DNA of 45,547 nt from JAGORL01 sp964372415 (GCA_964372415.1 CAYJQH010000006.1:1-45547); one strand, 5' to 3'; positions 8,394 to 16,429 are shown, numbered from the stretch's first letter. The notes: generated by a model not told the origin, from the letters alone. A program made the numbers and translations.

Positions 8394-8411
8394 AAGCTTC
8401 AATCGTATAAT
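8383..8411 (+). promoter_or_regulatory. Near-consensus promoter of the ATP synthase operon
   Basis: TTGACG (8383-8388), a 17-bp spacer and a perfect TATAAT (8406-8411) are present. The -35 is within the last codons of tatD. The expected start site is about 7 nt before the atpI ATG at 8425, so the mRNA has a very short leader. Confidence 0.85.
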
Positions 8412-8424
8412 TTTCGCGCCTTTT

Positions 8425-8703
8425 ATGGCGAAGTCGAACGGTTCTTATGTCACTTTTGCGTTCAGAGCAATGGCCGACATTACAGGCACGTTGCTTACGC
8501 CGGCTCTCGCCGCCTTGCTCCTTAAAGAGCTTTATGACGGCAGTTCCTTTGCTAAGCCACTTTTTTACACAAGCCTGGCCTTGGCCCTAGTCATTTCATT
8601 GCTGTTGGTAATTCGCAAAGTTCAGCGTTATGGAAGGTTGTACCAAGAACTCATTGCATCGTCCTCAGACTCCGATCTGGAGTCTGGCCGCCCTGGCGGC
8701 TGA
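8425..8703 (+). CDS. atpI: ATP synthase protein I-like (AtpI/AtpZ) membrane protein
   Basis: A 92-aa protein with two hydrophobic helices (about residues 18-35 and 45-63), followed by a short charged tail. Its position as first gene of the atp operon and its two-helix shape match AtpI/AtpZ-type proteins, which assist c-ring assembly or ion supply. Sequence similarity across this family is weak, so the call rests mostly on position and topology. The ATG at 8425 lies directly behind the promoter. A longer frame from 8383 would start inside the -35 box. Its end overlaps the atpB frame by about 70 nt. Confidence 0.75.
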   Translation: MAKSNGSYVTFAFRAMADITGTLLTPALAALLLKELYDGSSFAKPLFYTSLALALVISLLLVIRKVQRYGRLYQELIASSSDSDLESGRPGG

Positions 8704-9493
8704 ACCACTTTTTCAGGTTGGTAATTTTCCCATCACGAACGCCCTAATTAATTCCTGGCTTGTCGTGATTTTTTTTATACTCGTGGCTTTTATTGCTTCA
8801 AGACGAACCACACTCGTGCCGCAAGGTATTCATAATGTTTTTGAGGCGACGGTTGAGTTTTTGCTTAACGAAACGGATAAGGTAACCAATGATCGAACTA
8901 AAAGCAAAGTATTTTTTCCTTTGGTAGCCACTATTTTTTTATACGTGCTGGCTAACAACTGGCTCGGTCTTGTACCGGGTACTGGCACCATCGGATTTTT
9001 TCATGGGGAAGAGCTCGTACCGCTTTTGCGTCCCGCTACCGCCGATCTGAACTTCACCTTGGCTCTGGCTTTGTTCTCACTCTTGGTAGTCCAGATAGCC
9101 GGTATCAAAGCCTCAGGTCTAGCCAATTATTTTAGTAAATTTGTAAATATCCGAGGTATTTTTCAGGCGATCAGTAAAGGACCCATGGCTATTGGTGTCG
9201 CGGTCATTGAGTTTTTCGTAGGTCTCCTCGAGATCGTTAGCGAATTTGCCAAAATCGCTTCGCTGTCTCTTCGTTTATTCGGAAACGTTTTTGCTGGCGA
9301 AGTTTTGCTTGGTGTCATGATGAGCTTGTTCGCTTTTGTTCTGCCCATACCTTTCATGTTTCTTGAGGTTTTAGTCGGCGCAATTCAAGCTACAGTTTTT
9401 GCCATGTTGGTTCTGGTTTTTCTCGTTGTGGCCACGAGCGGTCATGGACACGACGAGGGAAATCATGCTACGCATGATGCCGAATCACACTAA
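8630..9493 (+). CDS. atpB: F-type ATP synthase subunit a
   Basis: The membrane stator subunit that forms the proton half-channels against the c-ring. It is strongly hydrophobic with about five or six helices. The essential arginine lies in SLSLRLFGNVFAGE, the family hallmark, about 80 residues from the C-terminus. The C-terminus ends in a His/Asp/Glu-rich tail. The start is uncertain. ATG 8630 gives 287 aa but overlaps atpI by about 70 nt, and a TTG at 8654 would shorten both the protein and the overlap. No Shine-Dalgarno helps choose. Confidence 0.93.
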   Translation: MEGCTKNSLHRPQTPIWSLAALAAEPLFQVGNFPITNALINSWLVVIFFILVAFIASRRTTLVPQGIHNVFEATVEFLLNETDKVTNDRTKSKVFFPLVATIFLYVLANNWLGLVPGTGTIGFFHGEELVPLLRPATADLNFTLALALFSLLVVQIAGIKASGLANYFSKFVNIRGIFQAISKGPMAIGVAVIEFFVGLLEIVSEFAKIASLSLRLFGNVFAGEVLLGVMMSLFAFVLPIPFMFLEVLVGAIQATVFAMLVLVFLVVATSGHGHDEGNHATHDAESH

Positions 9494-9514
9494 TTCATCA
9501 ATTATTTAGAGTAT

Positions 9515-9733
9515 ATGTCAGAAGAAGCAATGCAACTTTTGGCCAAGGCGCTCGCCATTGGCATTGGTAGTATCGGTCCAGCAATTGGTATTGGTTTGAT
9601 TGGTAATGCGGCGATGAGCGGCATTGGTCGCAATCCAGAAGCTGCTGGGAAAATTTTCGTGCCGATGCTTCTAGGTATGGCTTTTGCTGAAGCGATTGCA
9701 ATTTACGCTTTGATTATCGCCTTCACTCTCTAA
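9515..9733 (+). CDS. atpE: F-type ATP synthase subunit c
   Basis: A 72-aa proteolipid with two membrane helices joined by the polar RNPEAAGK loop. The ion-binding carboxylate is the glutamate in AFAEAIAIYAL. The residues after it are Ala-Ile, where Na+-binding c subunits have Ser-Thr, and the first helix reads GIGPAIGIG, where Na+ types carry a Gln. The ring therefore looks proton-specific, by comparison with known Na+ rings such as that of Ilyobacter. No Shine-Dalgarno is visible before the ATG. Confidence 0.96.
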   Translation: MSEEAMQLLAKALAIGIGSIGPAIGIGLIGNAAMSGIGRNPEAAGKIFVPMLLGMAFAEAIAIYALIIAFTL

Positions 9734-9763
9734 CAGCAAAAAGCTAATAGCTGAAAGTGTTGT

Positions 9764-10309
9764 ATGTCGGAGCCAATCACGACAAATGAACTAGTCGAAG
9801 AACCAACAGGCGTGGCTGGCATTGCCACTACTTTTGGTTTGCGTGGCGATTTGTTTGCCGGGCAGCTGATTAACTTCTTAATTGTTCTCGCCGTACTTTA
9901 TTGGTTTGCTTTTAGGCCGATCATGCGCAAACTTGAGGAACGCGAAAAATTGATTAAAAAGAGCGTGGAAGATGCCCAGTCTATTGACGCTCGTCTAAAA
10001 GAAATTACTAAAGAAAAAGAACTGGCTTTAAATCAAGCGCGGACTGAGGCAAGACAATTGGTCGAAAAGGCTTTAGCCGACACCGAGCTGCGCAAGGCAG
10101 AGATGATTGAGGCGGCTAAACTTGAGGTTGATCGAGTAGTGGCTCAAGGTAAAATCAAGCTTGAAGAAGAGCGCGATGTCATGATGATTAAGCTCCGAAA
10201 GGACGTGGTTGATTTGGCTGTTAGAGCTGCAACCAAAATTATTAGTGACGGCGTGAGCGAACAAAAATCTAAATCGCTGGCTGAAGAGGTGGTGCGAAAA
10301 TTGACTTAA
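9764..10309 (+). CDS. atpF: F-type ATP synthase subunit b
   Basis: The peripheral stalk subunit. It has a polar N-terminus of about 25 residues, one membrane helix (about 32-50), and then a long charged coiled coil rich in Lys, Glu and Ala to the C-terminus. The 181-aa length is in the normal range (about 155-175), with an N-terminal extension of roughly 20 residues before the membrane helix. It starts 30 nt after atpE across a short CTAATAGCTG-type spacer. atpH follows two bases after its stop. Confidence 0.93.
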   Translation: MSEPITTNELVEEPTGVAGIATTFGLRGDLFAGQLINFLIVLAVLYWFAFRPIMRKLEEREKLIKKSVEDAQSIDARLKEITKEKELALNQARTEARQLVEKALADTELRKAEMIEAAKLEVDRVVAQGKIKLEEERDVMMIKLRKDVVDLAVRAATKIISDGVSEQKSKSLAEEVVRKLT

Positions 10310-10311
10310 AT

Positions 10312-10698
10312 ATGGCCAAACGATCTCTTCGCAATCTGGCGCGGCGCATGGTCACCGAAGCTGCTTCTAAGGATGGTGGCGAGCTAAAATTATTCCTGCG
10401 CCAGGTAGTTGATCTCCTCCATGACGAGGGACTCTTAGTTCGTTGGCGTGAGTTTGAGCAGGAAGTTCATGCTGCCTGGAAGGAAAAATATGGGGTTTCT
10501 AAGGTAACCGTTGTTTCTGCTCATGAGTTGACTAAGGAAGCCAAAGAACACTTGAAAACGTTTACTGGCGGAGCAGAACTCATTACTCTCATAAATCCAC
10601 GACTGCTTGGCGGAGCCGTGGTCAGAGCCGATGAACAACGAATTGACGGCTCGATTCTCGGAACGCTCACCCGACTAAAACAAAAACTTGGCGCCTAA
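10312..10698 (+). CDS. atpH: F-type ATP synthase subunit delta, short form
   Basis: Links the peripheral stalk to the top of F1. The C-terminal part matches the family: a TLINPRLLGGAVVRADEQ-like segment and then DGSILGTLTRLKQKL. At 128 aa it is clearly shorter than the usual 175-180, so the N-terminal six-helix domain that contacts the alpha subunits must be reduced. The reading frame is intact, with a two-base gap to atpF and a three-base gap to atpA. This looks like lineage-specific shortening rather than damage. Confidence 0.85.
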   Translation: MAKRSLRNLARRMVTEAASKDGGELKLFLRQVVDLLHDEGLLVRWREFEQEVHAAWKEKYGVSKVTVVSAHELTKEAKEHLKTFTGGAELITLINPRLLGGAVVRADEQRIDGSILGTLTRLKQKLGA

Positions 10699-10701
10699 GT
10701 T

Positions 10702-12222
10702 ATGGCAAAAAAAATGGATATCATCGATGCGCTACGCGCAGAAATCGCAGCCTTTAAGGCCGAAGCTCACGAAGAATCCGTGGGCACCGTTCTTTCAGTG
10801 GCCGACGGCGTGGCTCGGATGAGTGGGCTGTCACAAGTTAAGTCTCAAGAAATGCTCGATTTTGGCGGGGGAGTCTTAGGTATCGCTTTGAACCTAGAAG
10901 AAGAAACCACGGGCGCTATTCTGCTTGGTCAAGTGAGTGACGTTAAGGCCGGGGATACCGTTCGTTCCACGGGTCGCATCTTGTCAGTGCCAGTAAGCGA
11001 CAAGATTATTGGCCGGGTAGTTGATGCTCTCGGAAACCCAGTCGATGGCAAGGGAGAAATGTCTCACTCGGAATTTGTGCCGGTTGAAAAAATCGCTCCT
11101 GGCGTAATGACTCGACAGTCGGTAGGCGTGCCGCTCCACACAGGTCTAAAGGCTATTGACTCCTTGATTCCGATCGGTCGCGGACAGCGGGAGCTTATTA
11201 TTGGTGACCGACAAACCGGAAAAACGGCGATTGCTATCGATACGATTCTTAACCAAAAAGGTGAGAACGTAAAATGTGTTTATGTAGCCATCGGTCAAAA
11301 AGAGTCCAAGGTGGCGCAAATCAAGGCACGTCTTGAAAAGGCAGGGGCCATGGACTATACAACTATCGTTTTAGCCGGTGCTTCTGACCCAGCGGCCATG
11401 TTGTACATTGCGCCTTATACGGGCTGCGCCATCGCCGAATATTTCATGGCCAAGGGCGAAGACGTATTAATTATTTACGACGATTTGTCCAAGCATGCCT
11501 GGGCCTATCGCGAGGTTTCGCTGCTTTTGCGTCGACCTCCGGGACGCGAAGCTTATCCAGGGGATGTGTTTTATCTGCATTCACGACTTTTGGAGCGAGC
11601 CGCTCGTTTAAATAAAGATAACGGCGGTGGTTCAATTACTGCTTTGCCAATAATTGAAACGCAGGGTGGTGACGTTTCGGCTTACATTCCAACTAACGTG
11701 ATTTCTATCACCGACGGTCAAATTTATCTTGAATCAGAATTGTTCTACCGCGGTCAGCGACCGGCTTTGAACGTCGGCTTGTCGGTTTCCCGTGTTGGTT
11801 CAGCGGCTCAAACAAAGGCTATTAAATCTGTGTCTAAGACCCTTAAAGTTGACCTGGCTCAGTTCAGAGAGCTCGAAGCCTTCGCGCAATTTGCAACCGA
11901 TCTTGACGAGACAACGAAAAAGCAAATTGAGCGCGGTCGCCGGGCCATGGAGCTCATGAAGCAAAAGCAGTACGCTCCCATGTCCTTCGCCGAACAGTCG
12001 CTCGTTATCTACGCTTTAAACTCTGGTCGTTTAGACACCATACCGGTTGCCATAATCGAACGGTTTGAAGAAGAATTTGCGAGTTATATGCGCACCGTCG
12101 GCGCTCTGACACTTGAAAAAATTAGAAGTTCTAAAGAAATCAATGAGGAAACAAAGCAAGAACTCGAAACCCATCTCACGAATTTTTTAGGTACTTTCGA
12201 CACTAACCGGCTAACCAACTAA
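10702..12222 (+). CDS. atpA: F-type ATP synthase subunit alpha
   Basis: The regulatory nucleotide-binding subunit of F1. The Walker A motif is GDRQTGKT. The LLRRPPGREAYPGDVFYLHSR region and the ISITDGQIYLESELF block are typical, and the arginine finger region SRVGSAAQ is present. At 506 aa it is full length. It begins three bases after atpH. The 16-nt gap to atpG is made of CTAACCGGCTAA-type words, part of the repeat style seen elsewhere in the window. Confidence 0.98.
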   Translation: MAKKMDIIDALRAEIAAFKAEAHEESVGTVLSVADGVARMSGLSQVKSQEMLDFGGGVLGIALNLEEETTGAILLGQVSDVKAGDTVRSTGRILSVPVSDKIIGRVVDALGNPVDGKGEMSHSEFVPVEKIAPGVMTRQSVGVPLHTGLKAIDSLIPIGRGQRELIIGDRQTGKTAIAIDTILNQKGENVKCVYVAIGQKESKVAQIKARLEKAGAMDYTTIVLAGASDPAAMLYIAPYTGCAIAEYFMAKGEDVLIIYDDLSKHAWAYREVSLLLRRPPGREAYPGDVFYLHSRLLERAARLNKDNGGGSITALPIIETQGGDVSAYIPTNVISITDGQIYLESELFYRGQRPALNVGLSVSRVGSAAQTKAIKSVSKTLKVDLAQFRELEAFAQFATDLDETTKKQIERGRRAMELMKQKQYAPMSFAEQSLVIYALNSGRLDTIPVAIIERFEEEFASYMRTVGALTLEKIRSSKEINEETKQELETHLTNFLGTFDTNRLTN

Positions 12223-12234
12223 CCGGCTTAATCT
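12201..12234. repeat. CTAACCGG-word spacer between atpA and atpG
   Basis: CTAACCGGCTAA, CTAACCAA and CTAACCGGCTTAA words run over the atpA stop and the gap to atpG. Similar words are at about 2930-2960 (between pepA and the peroxiredoxin gene) and 15148-15175 (before the CsoSCA-like gene). Confidence 0.6.
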
Positions 12235-12238
12235 TCTT

Positions 12239-13102
12239 GTGTCCCAATCACGCAAAATTATCAAAGCACGTATCAAATCGATTCGTAATACTCGTAAAAT
12301 TACGAAGGCGATGGAGCTTGTGGCTGCTTCCAAAATGCGTCGCGCCATGACAGCGGTGGGGAGGACACGCCCTTATGCTAAAGAGGCTTGGGCCACTGTA
12401 CGGGCCTTACTGTCAACTACCATTGATCTTGATCACCAGCTTTTAAAAGCAAAACCAGAGGCAAGCAAAACGCTGCTTGTGCTAATGACTAGTGATCGTG
12501 GGCTGGCCGGGGGCTTCAATGTCAACATGATCCGTTCCACGCTTAAGGAGATCGCGCTCATTGGCAAAGACCAGGTTGAAGTGATCGCCTTAGGTAAACG
12601 GGGGGCTGACGCACTCGAACGTGCCGGAGTCAAAATTATTGCTCGCTTTCCATCCCTGACTAATAATCCGACCTTTCAGGACCTTTTGCCGGCTGCTCGA
12701 GTTACTCTAGAGCACTTCTTGGCCGGGAAGAGTAAAACGGTAAAGTTAGCTTTCACCGATTTCGTCTCTGGTATTTCGCAGATACCGCGCGTAATCGATG
12801 TCCTCCCCTTAACCCCCCCGCCACCTAGTGGAGGCAAACAAGGTGAGGTGTTCACCTTCGAGCCTTCGCCTGTACTGGTTCTAGATCGGGTCTTGCCGTC
12901 ACTGACCGAAACCATGCTCTTCCAGGCGCTCCTGGAGACCGCAGCGTCAGAGCACGCGGCTAGAATGCTAGCTATGAAAAACGCTTCAGACTCAGCCCGT
13001 GACATGCTCGAGGCTCTGACCTTCACTTACAATCAAGTCCGCCAAGCCAGTATTACTCAAGAAATCGCCGAAATAAGTAGCGGCAAGGCAGCATTAGAGT
13101 AA
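12239..13102 (+). CDS. atpG: F-type ATP synthase subunit gamma
   Basis: The central rotor shaft. The N-terminal helix carries the RIKSIRNTRKITKAMELVAASKMRRA signature in pieces, and the C-terminal helix carries EHAARMLAMKNASDSARDM, the part that contacts the beta subunits. At 287 aa it is full length. The start is GTG at 12239, since no ATG lies near the conserved N-terminus. A proline-rich linker (about 188-200, LTPPPPSGG) is unusual inside the globular domain. Confidence 0.96.
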   Translation: MSQSRKIIKARIKSIRNTRKITKAMELVAASKMRRAMTAVGRTRPYAKEAWATVRALLSTTIDLDHQLLKAKPEASKTLLVLMTSDRGLAGGFNVNMIRSTLKEIALIGKDQVEVIALGKRGADALERAGVKIIARFPSLTNNPTFQDLLPAARVTLEHFLAGKSKTVKLAFTDFVSGISQIPRVIDVLPLTPPPPSGGKQGEVFTFEPSPVLVLDRVLPSLTETMLFQALLETAASEHAARMLAMKNASDSARDMLEALTFTYNQVRQASITQEIAEISSGKAALE

Positions 13103-13138
13103 ATCTTAGAGATTTCTCGCATTCGCTCGAAATAATAT

Positions 13139-14500
13139 ATGCAAGGAAAAATAGCTCAAGTGATTGGTCCAGTCGTCGACGTCCGTTTTGAAAGTCAATT
13201 ACCACCAGTTCTCTCAGCCCTGGTAGTTGAACATGGTCAGACTAAACTAGTCCTTGAGGTTTCTCAGCACCTCGAGGGGGGTTTGGTGCGGACCGTGGCC
13301 ATGGGTTCAACCGATGGTCTGACTCGTGGACTCTTGGTTAATACCGAAGCCAAGCCAATTAGTGTTCCAGTTGGTCCAGGAACGCTTGGTCGAATGTTTG
13401 CCGTAACCGGTGAGGCGATTGATGGCCTTGGGGAGGTTAAAATTAAGCGATTTGATCCTATTCACAAAGCTGCGCCGGAATTTACACAACAATCAACCGA
13501 GGCTCAGGTTTTTGAAACAGGAATCAAAGTTGTTGATCTTATCTGCCCGATTCTTAAGGGTGGCAAAACCGGTCTTTTCGGTGGTGCTGGCGTCGGGAAA
13601 ACCGTGCTTATTCAGGAATTGATTCACAACATTGCCAAGGAACATGGCGGCTATTCGGTTTTTGCCGGGGTGGGGGAGCGCACCCGTGAGGGTAACGATT
13701 TGTACATGGAAATGAAAGAATCAGGGGTGCTTAGCAAAACCGCGCTTGTTTTTGGTCAAATGAACGAACCACCGGGAGCTCGAGCTCGCGTTGCTTTGAC
13801 CGGACTCACCATGGCTGAATATTTCCGTGACGACGAGGGACGGGATGTACTCATGTTTATCGATAATATTTTTCGTTTCACCCAAGCCGGTTCGGAGGTG
13901 TCGTCCCTACTTGGTCGAATTCCCTCTGCTGTGGGTTATCAGCCAAACTTAGCCACCGAAATGGGTGCCCTTCAAGAACGTATCACCTCGACGAATAAAG
14001 GTTCGATTACTTCTATTCAAGCCGTTTACGTTCCGGCTGACGACCTTACAGACCCCGCTCCAGCTACGACTTTCGGTCATTTGGACTCAACCGTGGTTTT
14101 GTCACGTGCTTTGGCTGAGCTCGCCATTTATCCGGCCGTTGATCCCCTTGATTCTACTTCTACCATTCTCGATCCCAACATCGTGGGTTATGAGCACTAC
14201 GAAGTAGCCCGTGGCGTGCAGAAGGTTTTGCAACGTTATAAGGATCTCCAGGATATTATTGCAATTCTCGGCATGGACGAACTCTCAGACGACGATAAGC
14301 GCACGGTGGCTCGAGCTCGCAAGATTCAAAAATTTCTTTCGCAACCGTTCAGTGTGGCTGAGCAATTCACTGGTGCTCAGGGTAAATACGTACCGTTAAA
14401 AGAGACTGTTCGTGGCTTTAAAGAAATTCTTGAAGGCAAGCATGATGACAAGCCAGAGCAAGCTTTTTACATGAAGGGTGGCATTGACGAAATCACCTAA
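13139..14500 (+). CDS. atpD: F-type ATP synthase subunit beta
   Basis: The catalytic subunit of F1. The Walker A P-loop is GGAGVGKT, followed by the GERTREGND catalytic glutamate/arginine block, the FIDNIFRFTQAG Walker B region and the DPAPATTFGHLD segment. At 453 aa it is slightly shorter than the usual 460-480, mainly at the C-terminus. The ATG at 13139 gives the standard short N-terminus before VIGPVVDVRF. It is followed by a 141-nt repeat-rich gap before atpC. Confidence 0.98.
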   Translation: MQGKIAQVIGPVVDVRFESQLPPVLSALVVEHGQTKLVLEVSQHLEGGLVRTVAMGSTDGLTRGLLVNTEAKPISVPVGPGTLGRMFAVTGEAIDGLGEVKIKRFDPIHKAAPEFTQQSTEAQVFETGIKVVDLICPILKGGKTGLFGGAGVGKTVLIQELIHNIAKEHGGYSVFAGVGERTREGNDLYMEMKESGVLSKTALVFGQMNEPPGARARVALTGLTMAEYFRDDEGRDVLMFIDNIFRFTQAGSEVSSLLGRIPSAVGYQPNLATEMGALQERITSTNKGSITSIQAVYVPADDLTDPAPATTFGHLDSTVVLSRALAELAIYPAVDPLDSTSTILDPNIVGYEHYEVARGVQKVLQRYKDLQDIIAILGMDELSDDDKRTVARARKIQKFLSQPFSVAEQFTGAQGKYVPLKETVRGFKEILEGKHDDKPEQAFYMKGGIDEIT

Positions 14501-14641
14501 GTAAAGCCACTAGCCACTAGAAACTAGTATGCTACCAAAAAGCTAGAGGCTAGTTCGTAGTGGCTAGTAGCTCGCAAGTGGCCAGTGGCCAGTGGCTGGC
14601 CAGTGGCCAGTGGCTAGTCCCTAGTAGCTAGTTTACCCTAT
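14501..14641. repeat. CTAG/GTGGCCA low-complexity array between atpD and atpC
   Basis: The gap is almost wholly built of short words: CTAG occurs many times, ACTAGCCACTAG near the start faces TAGTGGCTAG about 50 nt later as an inverted repeat, and the 7-mer GTGGCCA recurs in tandem at about 14578-14614 as a palindromic array. No ORF is present. It interrupts an otherwise tight operon. It may be a replication-slippage product or a genome-specific repeat. Confidence 0.75.
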
Positions 14642-15088
14642 ATGACAACACTAACCTATAAATTACTGACCCCTGAACGACTCGTCATGGAAGGCGAGGC
14701 AGTATCGATTTCGGTCATGACTGAAAACGGAGAAATAACTGTTCTCTCGGGTCATATTCCTCTTGCTACGCTTCTTAAGGCCGGTGAAATGCGGGTGCGT
14801 GACGCTCAAGGTAAAGAAACACTACTTGCGGTCTCAACCGGTCTTTTTGAGGTCAAAACTGGAAACGAGGTGGTGATTTTGGCCCAAACTGCTGAGCGAT
14901 CGGAAGAGCTTGAGCTCGCAGCAATTGAAGTAGCCAAAAAACGAGCCGAAGAGGCGGTAACGCTAGCCAGGCAACGTGAAGACATTTCGTTAGCTGACGC
15001 GGCAGCTCATCTCGAGCGCGAACTTGCTCGTTACAAAGTGGCTTTGAAGGGTGTAAAACGCCGTCAAAGTTTTCCACCGCAATCTTGA
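14642..15088 (+). CDS. atpC: F-type ATP synthase subunit epsilon
   Basis: A regulatory rotor subunit. Residues 1-85 form the beta-sandwich domain (LTYKLLTPERLVMEGEA, then the ENGEITVLSGHIPL block). Residues 88-140 form the two-helix domain that can inhibit ATP hydrolysis, rich in Ala, Glu and Arg. At 148 aa it is slightly longer than usual, with a basic tail ending in KRRQSF. It is the last gene of the operon. The promoter of the next unit overlaps its stop codon. Confidence 0.95.
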   Translation: MTTLTYKLLTPERLVMEGEAVSISVMTENGEITVLSGHIPLATLLKAGEMRVRDAQGKETLLAVSTGLFEVKTGNEVVILAQTAERSEELELAAIEVAKKRAEEAVTLARQREDISLADAAAHLERELARYKVALKGVKRRQSFPPQS

Positions 15089-15113
15089 ACCTGACCGCTT
15101 ATCGGAGTACTAT
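15085..15113 (+). promoter_or_regulatory. Candidate promoter for the CsoSCA-like gene
   Basis: TTGAAC (15085-15090), a 17-bp spacer and TACTAT (15108-15113) overlap the end of atpC. It leaves a leader of about 100 nt, which contains CTAATCGGCTAA-type words near 15150-15175 and ends in a Shine-Dalgarno. The match is moderate. Confidence 0.45.
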
Positions 15114-15210
15114 CTTGGCCTCGTTTTGCTTTACGCGATCAGTCAATGACTACTAATCGACTAATCGGCTAATACGAGACGTTCCTTTCTCAACCCTATC
15201 CCCCAGCCTC

Positions 15211-15215
15211 GGAGG
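15211..15215 (+). promoter_or_regulatory. Strong Shine-Dalgarno GGAGG
   Basis: GGAGG ends six bases before the ATG at 15222. The ATG at 15216 touches the motif and cannot use it, so this site sets the start at 15222. Such motifs are rare in this window. Confidence 0.8.
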
Positions 15216-15221
15216 ATGCCA

Positions 15222-16331
15222 ATGACCCATTCGTCGCAGTTAAAGCGGGTCATCGATCTCACGGACGATGGCCGGCGACAGTATGCGCGTCAAACTCCCG
15301 CGCGCGAAGCTTTCTTGAGCCAGATCAACTCTGGACTCATTGCTTGCTCCTGCATGGACGCTCGGGGAAACTTTCCGCTCCTCATGGGCTTGCCTATGGG
15401 AGTGGTACAAGAGTTTCGCCGTGGCGGCGCGATGGTGGACCACGCTTCTTCTGGATTCCGGGAAAGGCTGCGTTCCATGGTCCGCAGGGACCGCCATCGT
15501 CCGGATATTTTCTTTCAGGTCGTGCATAGCTCACAACACTCGCCGCACGCCTGTGGCGCCTGGCGAGAGAACGGCGGTCTTGCGGCCGCCATTACTCATT
15601 CGCGATCCTTGGCGGTTCAGAACGAGCTCGCCCACGAGGGCGAGCTCTACACGGTGATCATGTGCCATCACACCGATGATGACACCTTTGCCGTGTACGA
15701 AGAAGCGAGTGGCAAGCTCCACAGGATCTGCGCCTTGCCAGTACTTTTTGGCAACATGGCGCAGGCTGTGGCCAGAATCTTCCCGCAGTTTCCAAGGCTC
15801 GTGGCAAGTGATCTCACGGAGATCTTCAACCGACATCGCCATTACGCGTCAACGCGTTCTCCCCTCATGGAGTCGGCGGTCCTTAACTGGCACGTCGAAG
15901 ACACCATCATGGTGGGGGAGCGGTTCGCCTGTGTTGGGCGCTGCAAACAGATTTTCGTCATCGATGAAAAGTGCGGCGGTGCCGCCAACCAGATGCTGAT
16001 TGCGGTTAGCATCATCAAAGAATCGCTCGCCGAAGGGCGCATCGTTCTCGGTAGCGCTGACAGGCTCCTCGTTATGACGCAGGTTCCCTGGGATATTGAC
16101 GACGACCCTGAACTCAACCGCAAGAACCGGAAATGCGCCGCTGTTGGCGCTCTGGCTCAGGCCGCGCGACTCGAGCGCATCTTCCGTGACAGGTTCCCGG
16201 AACTTGTACCGCATCTTGAGGTCCAGGCAGCCACGATCAGCGATCGCTATGATCTCGACCTTTGCGACCTGACCCTGCCGCGGCCGCTTGTCGTGACCCC
16301 GGCGGGAAACGCCTTCACGCCGGCGATGTAA
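15222..16331 (+). CDS. Beta-carbonic-anhydrase-like protein resembling carboxysomal CsoSCA
   Basis: A 369-aa soluble protein. C44-x-D46-x-R48 (CMDAR) matches the zinc Cys and the Asp-Arg dyad of beta-carbonic anhydrases. It is followed by an FRRGGAM stretch like the usual RNAG, then a hydrophobic strand and HSPHACGAW, where C111 with H106 or H109 would complete the zinc site. The canonical HxxC spacing is altered, so the ligating His is uncertain. From memory, the order of blocks (C-x-D/A-x-R, GLLP/PLLMGLP, THEGCAAHG/PHACGAW, a long helix, then a VDTDTD/HHTDDDT strand) parallels CsoSCA of proteobacterial carboxysomes. Codons are unusually C- and G-ending compared with neighbours. The gene has its own promoter, Shine-Dalgarno and terminator. 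Activity is inferred, not shown. Confidence 0.6.
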   Translation: MTHSSQLKRVIDLTDDGRRQYARQTPAREAFLSQINSGLIACSCMDARGNFPLLMGLPMGVVQEFRRGGAMVDHASSGFRERLRSMVRRDRHRPDIFFQVVHSSQHSPHACGAWRENGGLAAAITHSRSLAVQNELAHEGELYTVIMCHHTDDDTFAVYEEASGKLHRICALPVLFGNMAQAVARIFPQFPRLVASDLTEIFNRHRHYASTRSPLMESAVLNWHVEDTIMVGERFACVGRCKQIFVIDEKCGGAANQMLIAVSIIKESLAEGRIVLGSADRLLVMTQVPWDIDDDPELNRKNRKCAAVGALAQAARLERIFRDRFPELVPHLEVQAATISDRYDLDLCDLTLPRPLVVTPAGNAFTPAM

Positions 16332-16333
16332 AG

Positions 16334-16387
16334 CCCTTCTAGCTCTCAGCTTAAATATCTAGAGCAAGGAGGGTATTTTTTATAATT
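16334..16387 (+). terminator. Intrinsic terminator of the CsoSCA-like gene
   Basis: CCCTTC (16334-16339) pairs with GGAGGG (16368-16373, one G-T), and GCTCT (16342-16346) pairs with AGAGC (16361-16365). A T-rich tract, TATTTTTTATAATTATTTT, follows. It should end the transcript before the hydrogenase-like operon. Confidence 0.8.
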
Positions 16388-16429
16388 ATTTTCGTTCTCT
16401 CACTTATCCCCCCTAAATCTGTTAAATGA

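Noticed and set aside
15240..16214. Long open frames on the opposite strand and shifted frames inside the CsoSCA-like gene
   Set aside because: They come from the GC-rich codon usage of the real gene and have no start signals or recognisable protein features.
16366..16373. AAGGAGGG as a Shine-Dalgarno
   Set aside because: It is the 3' arm of the terminator stem and is more than 100 nt from the next start codon.
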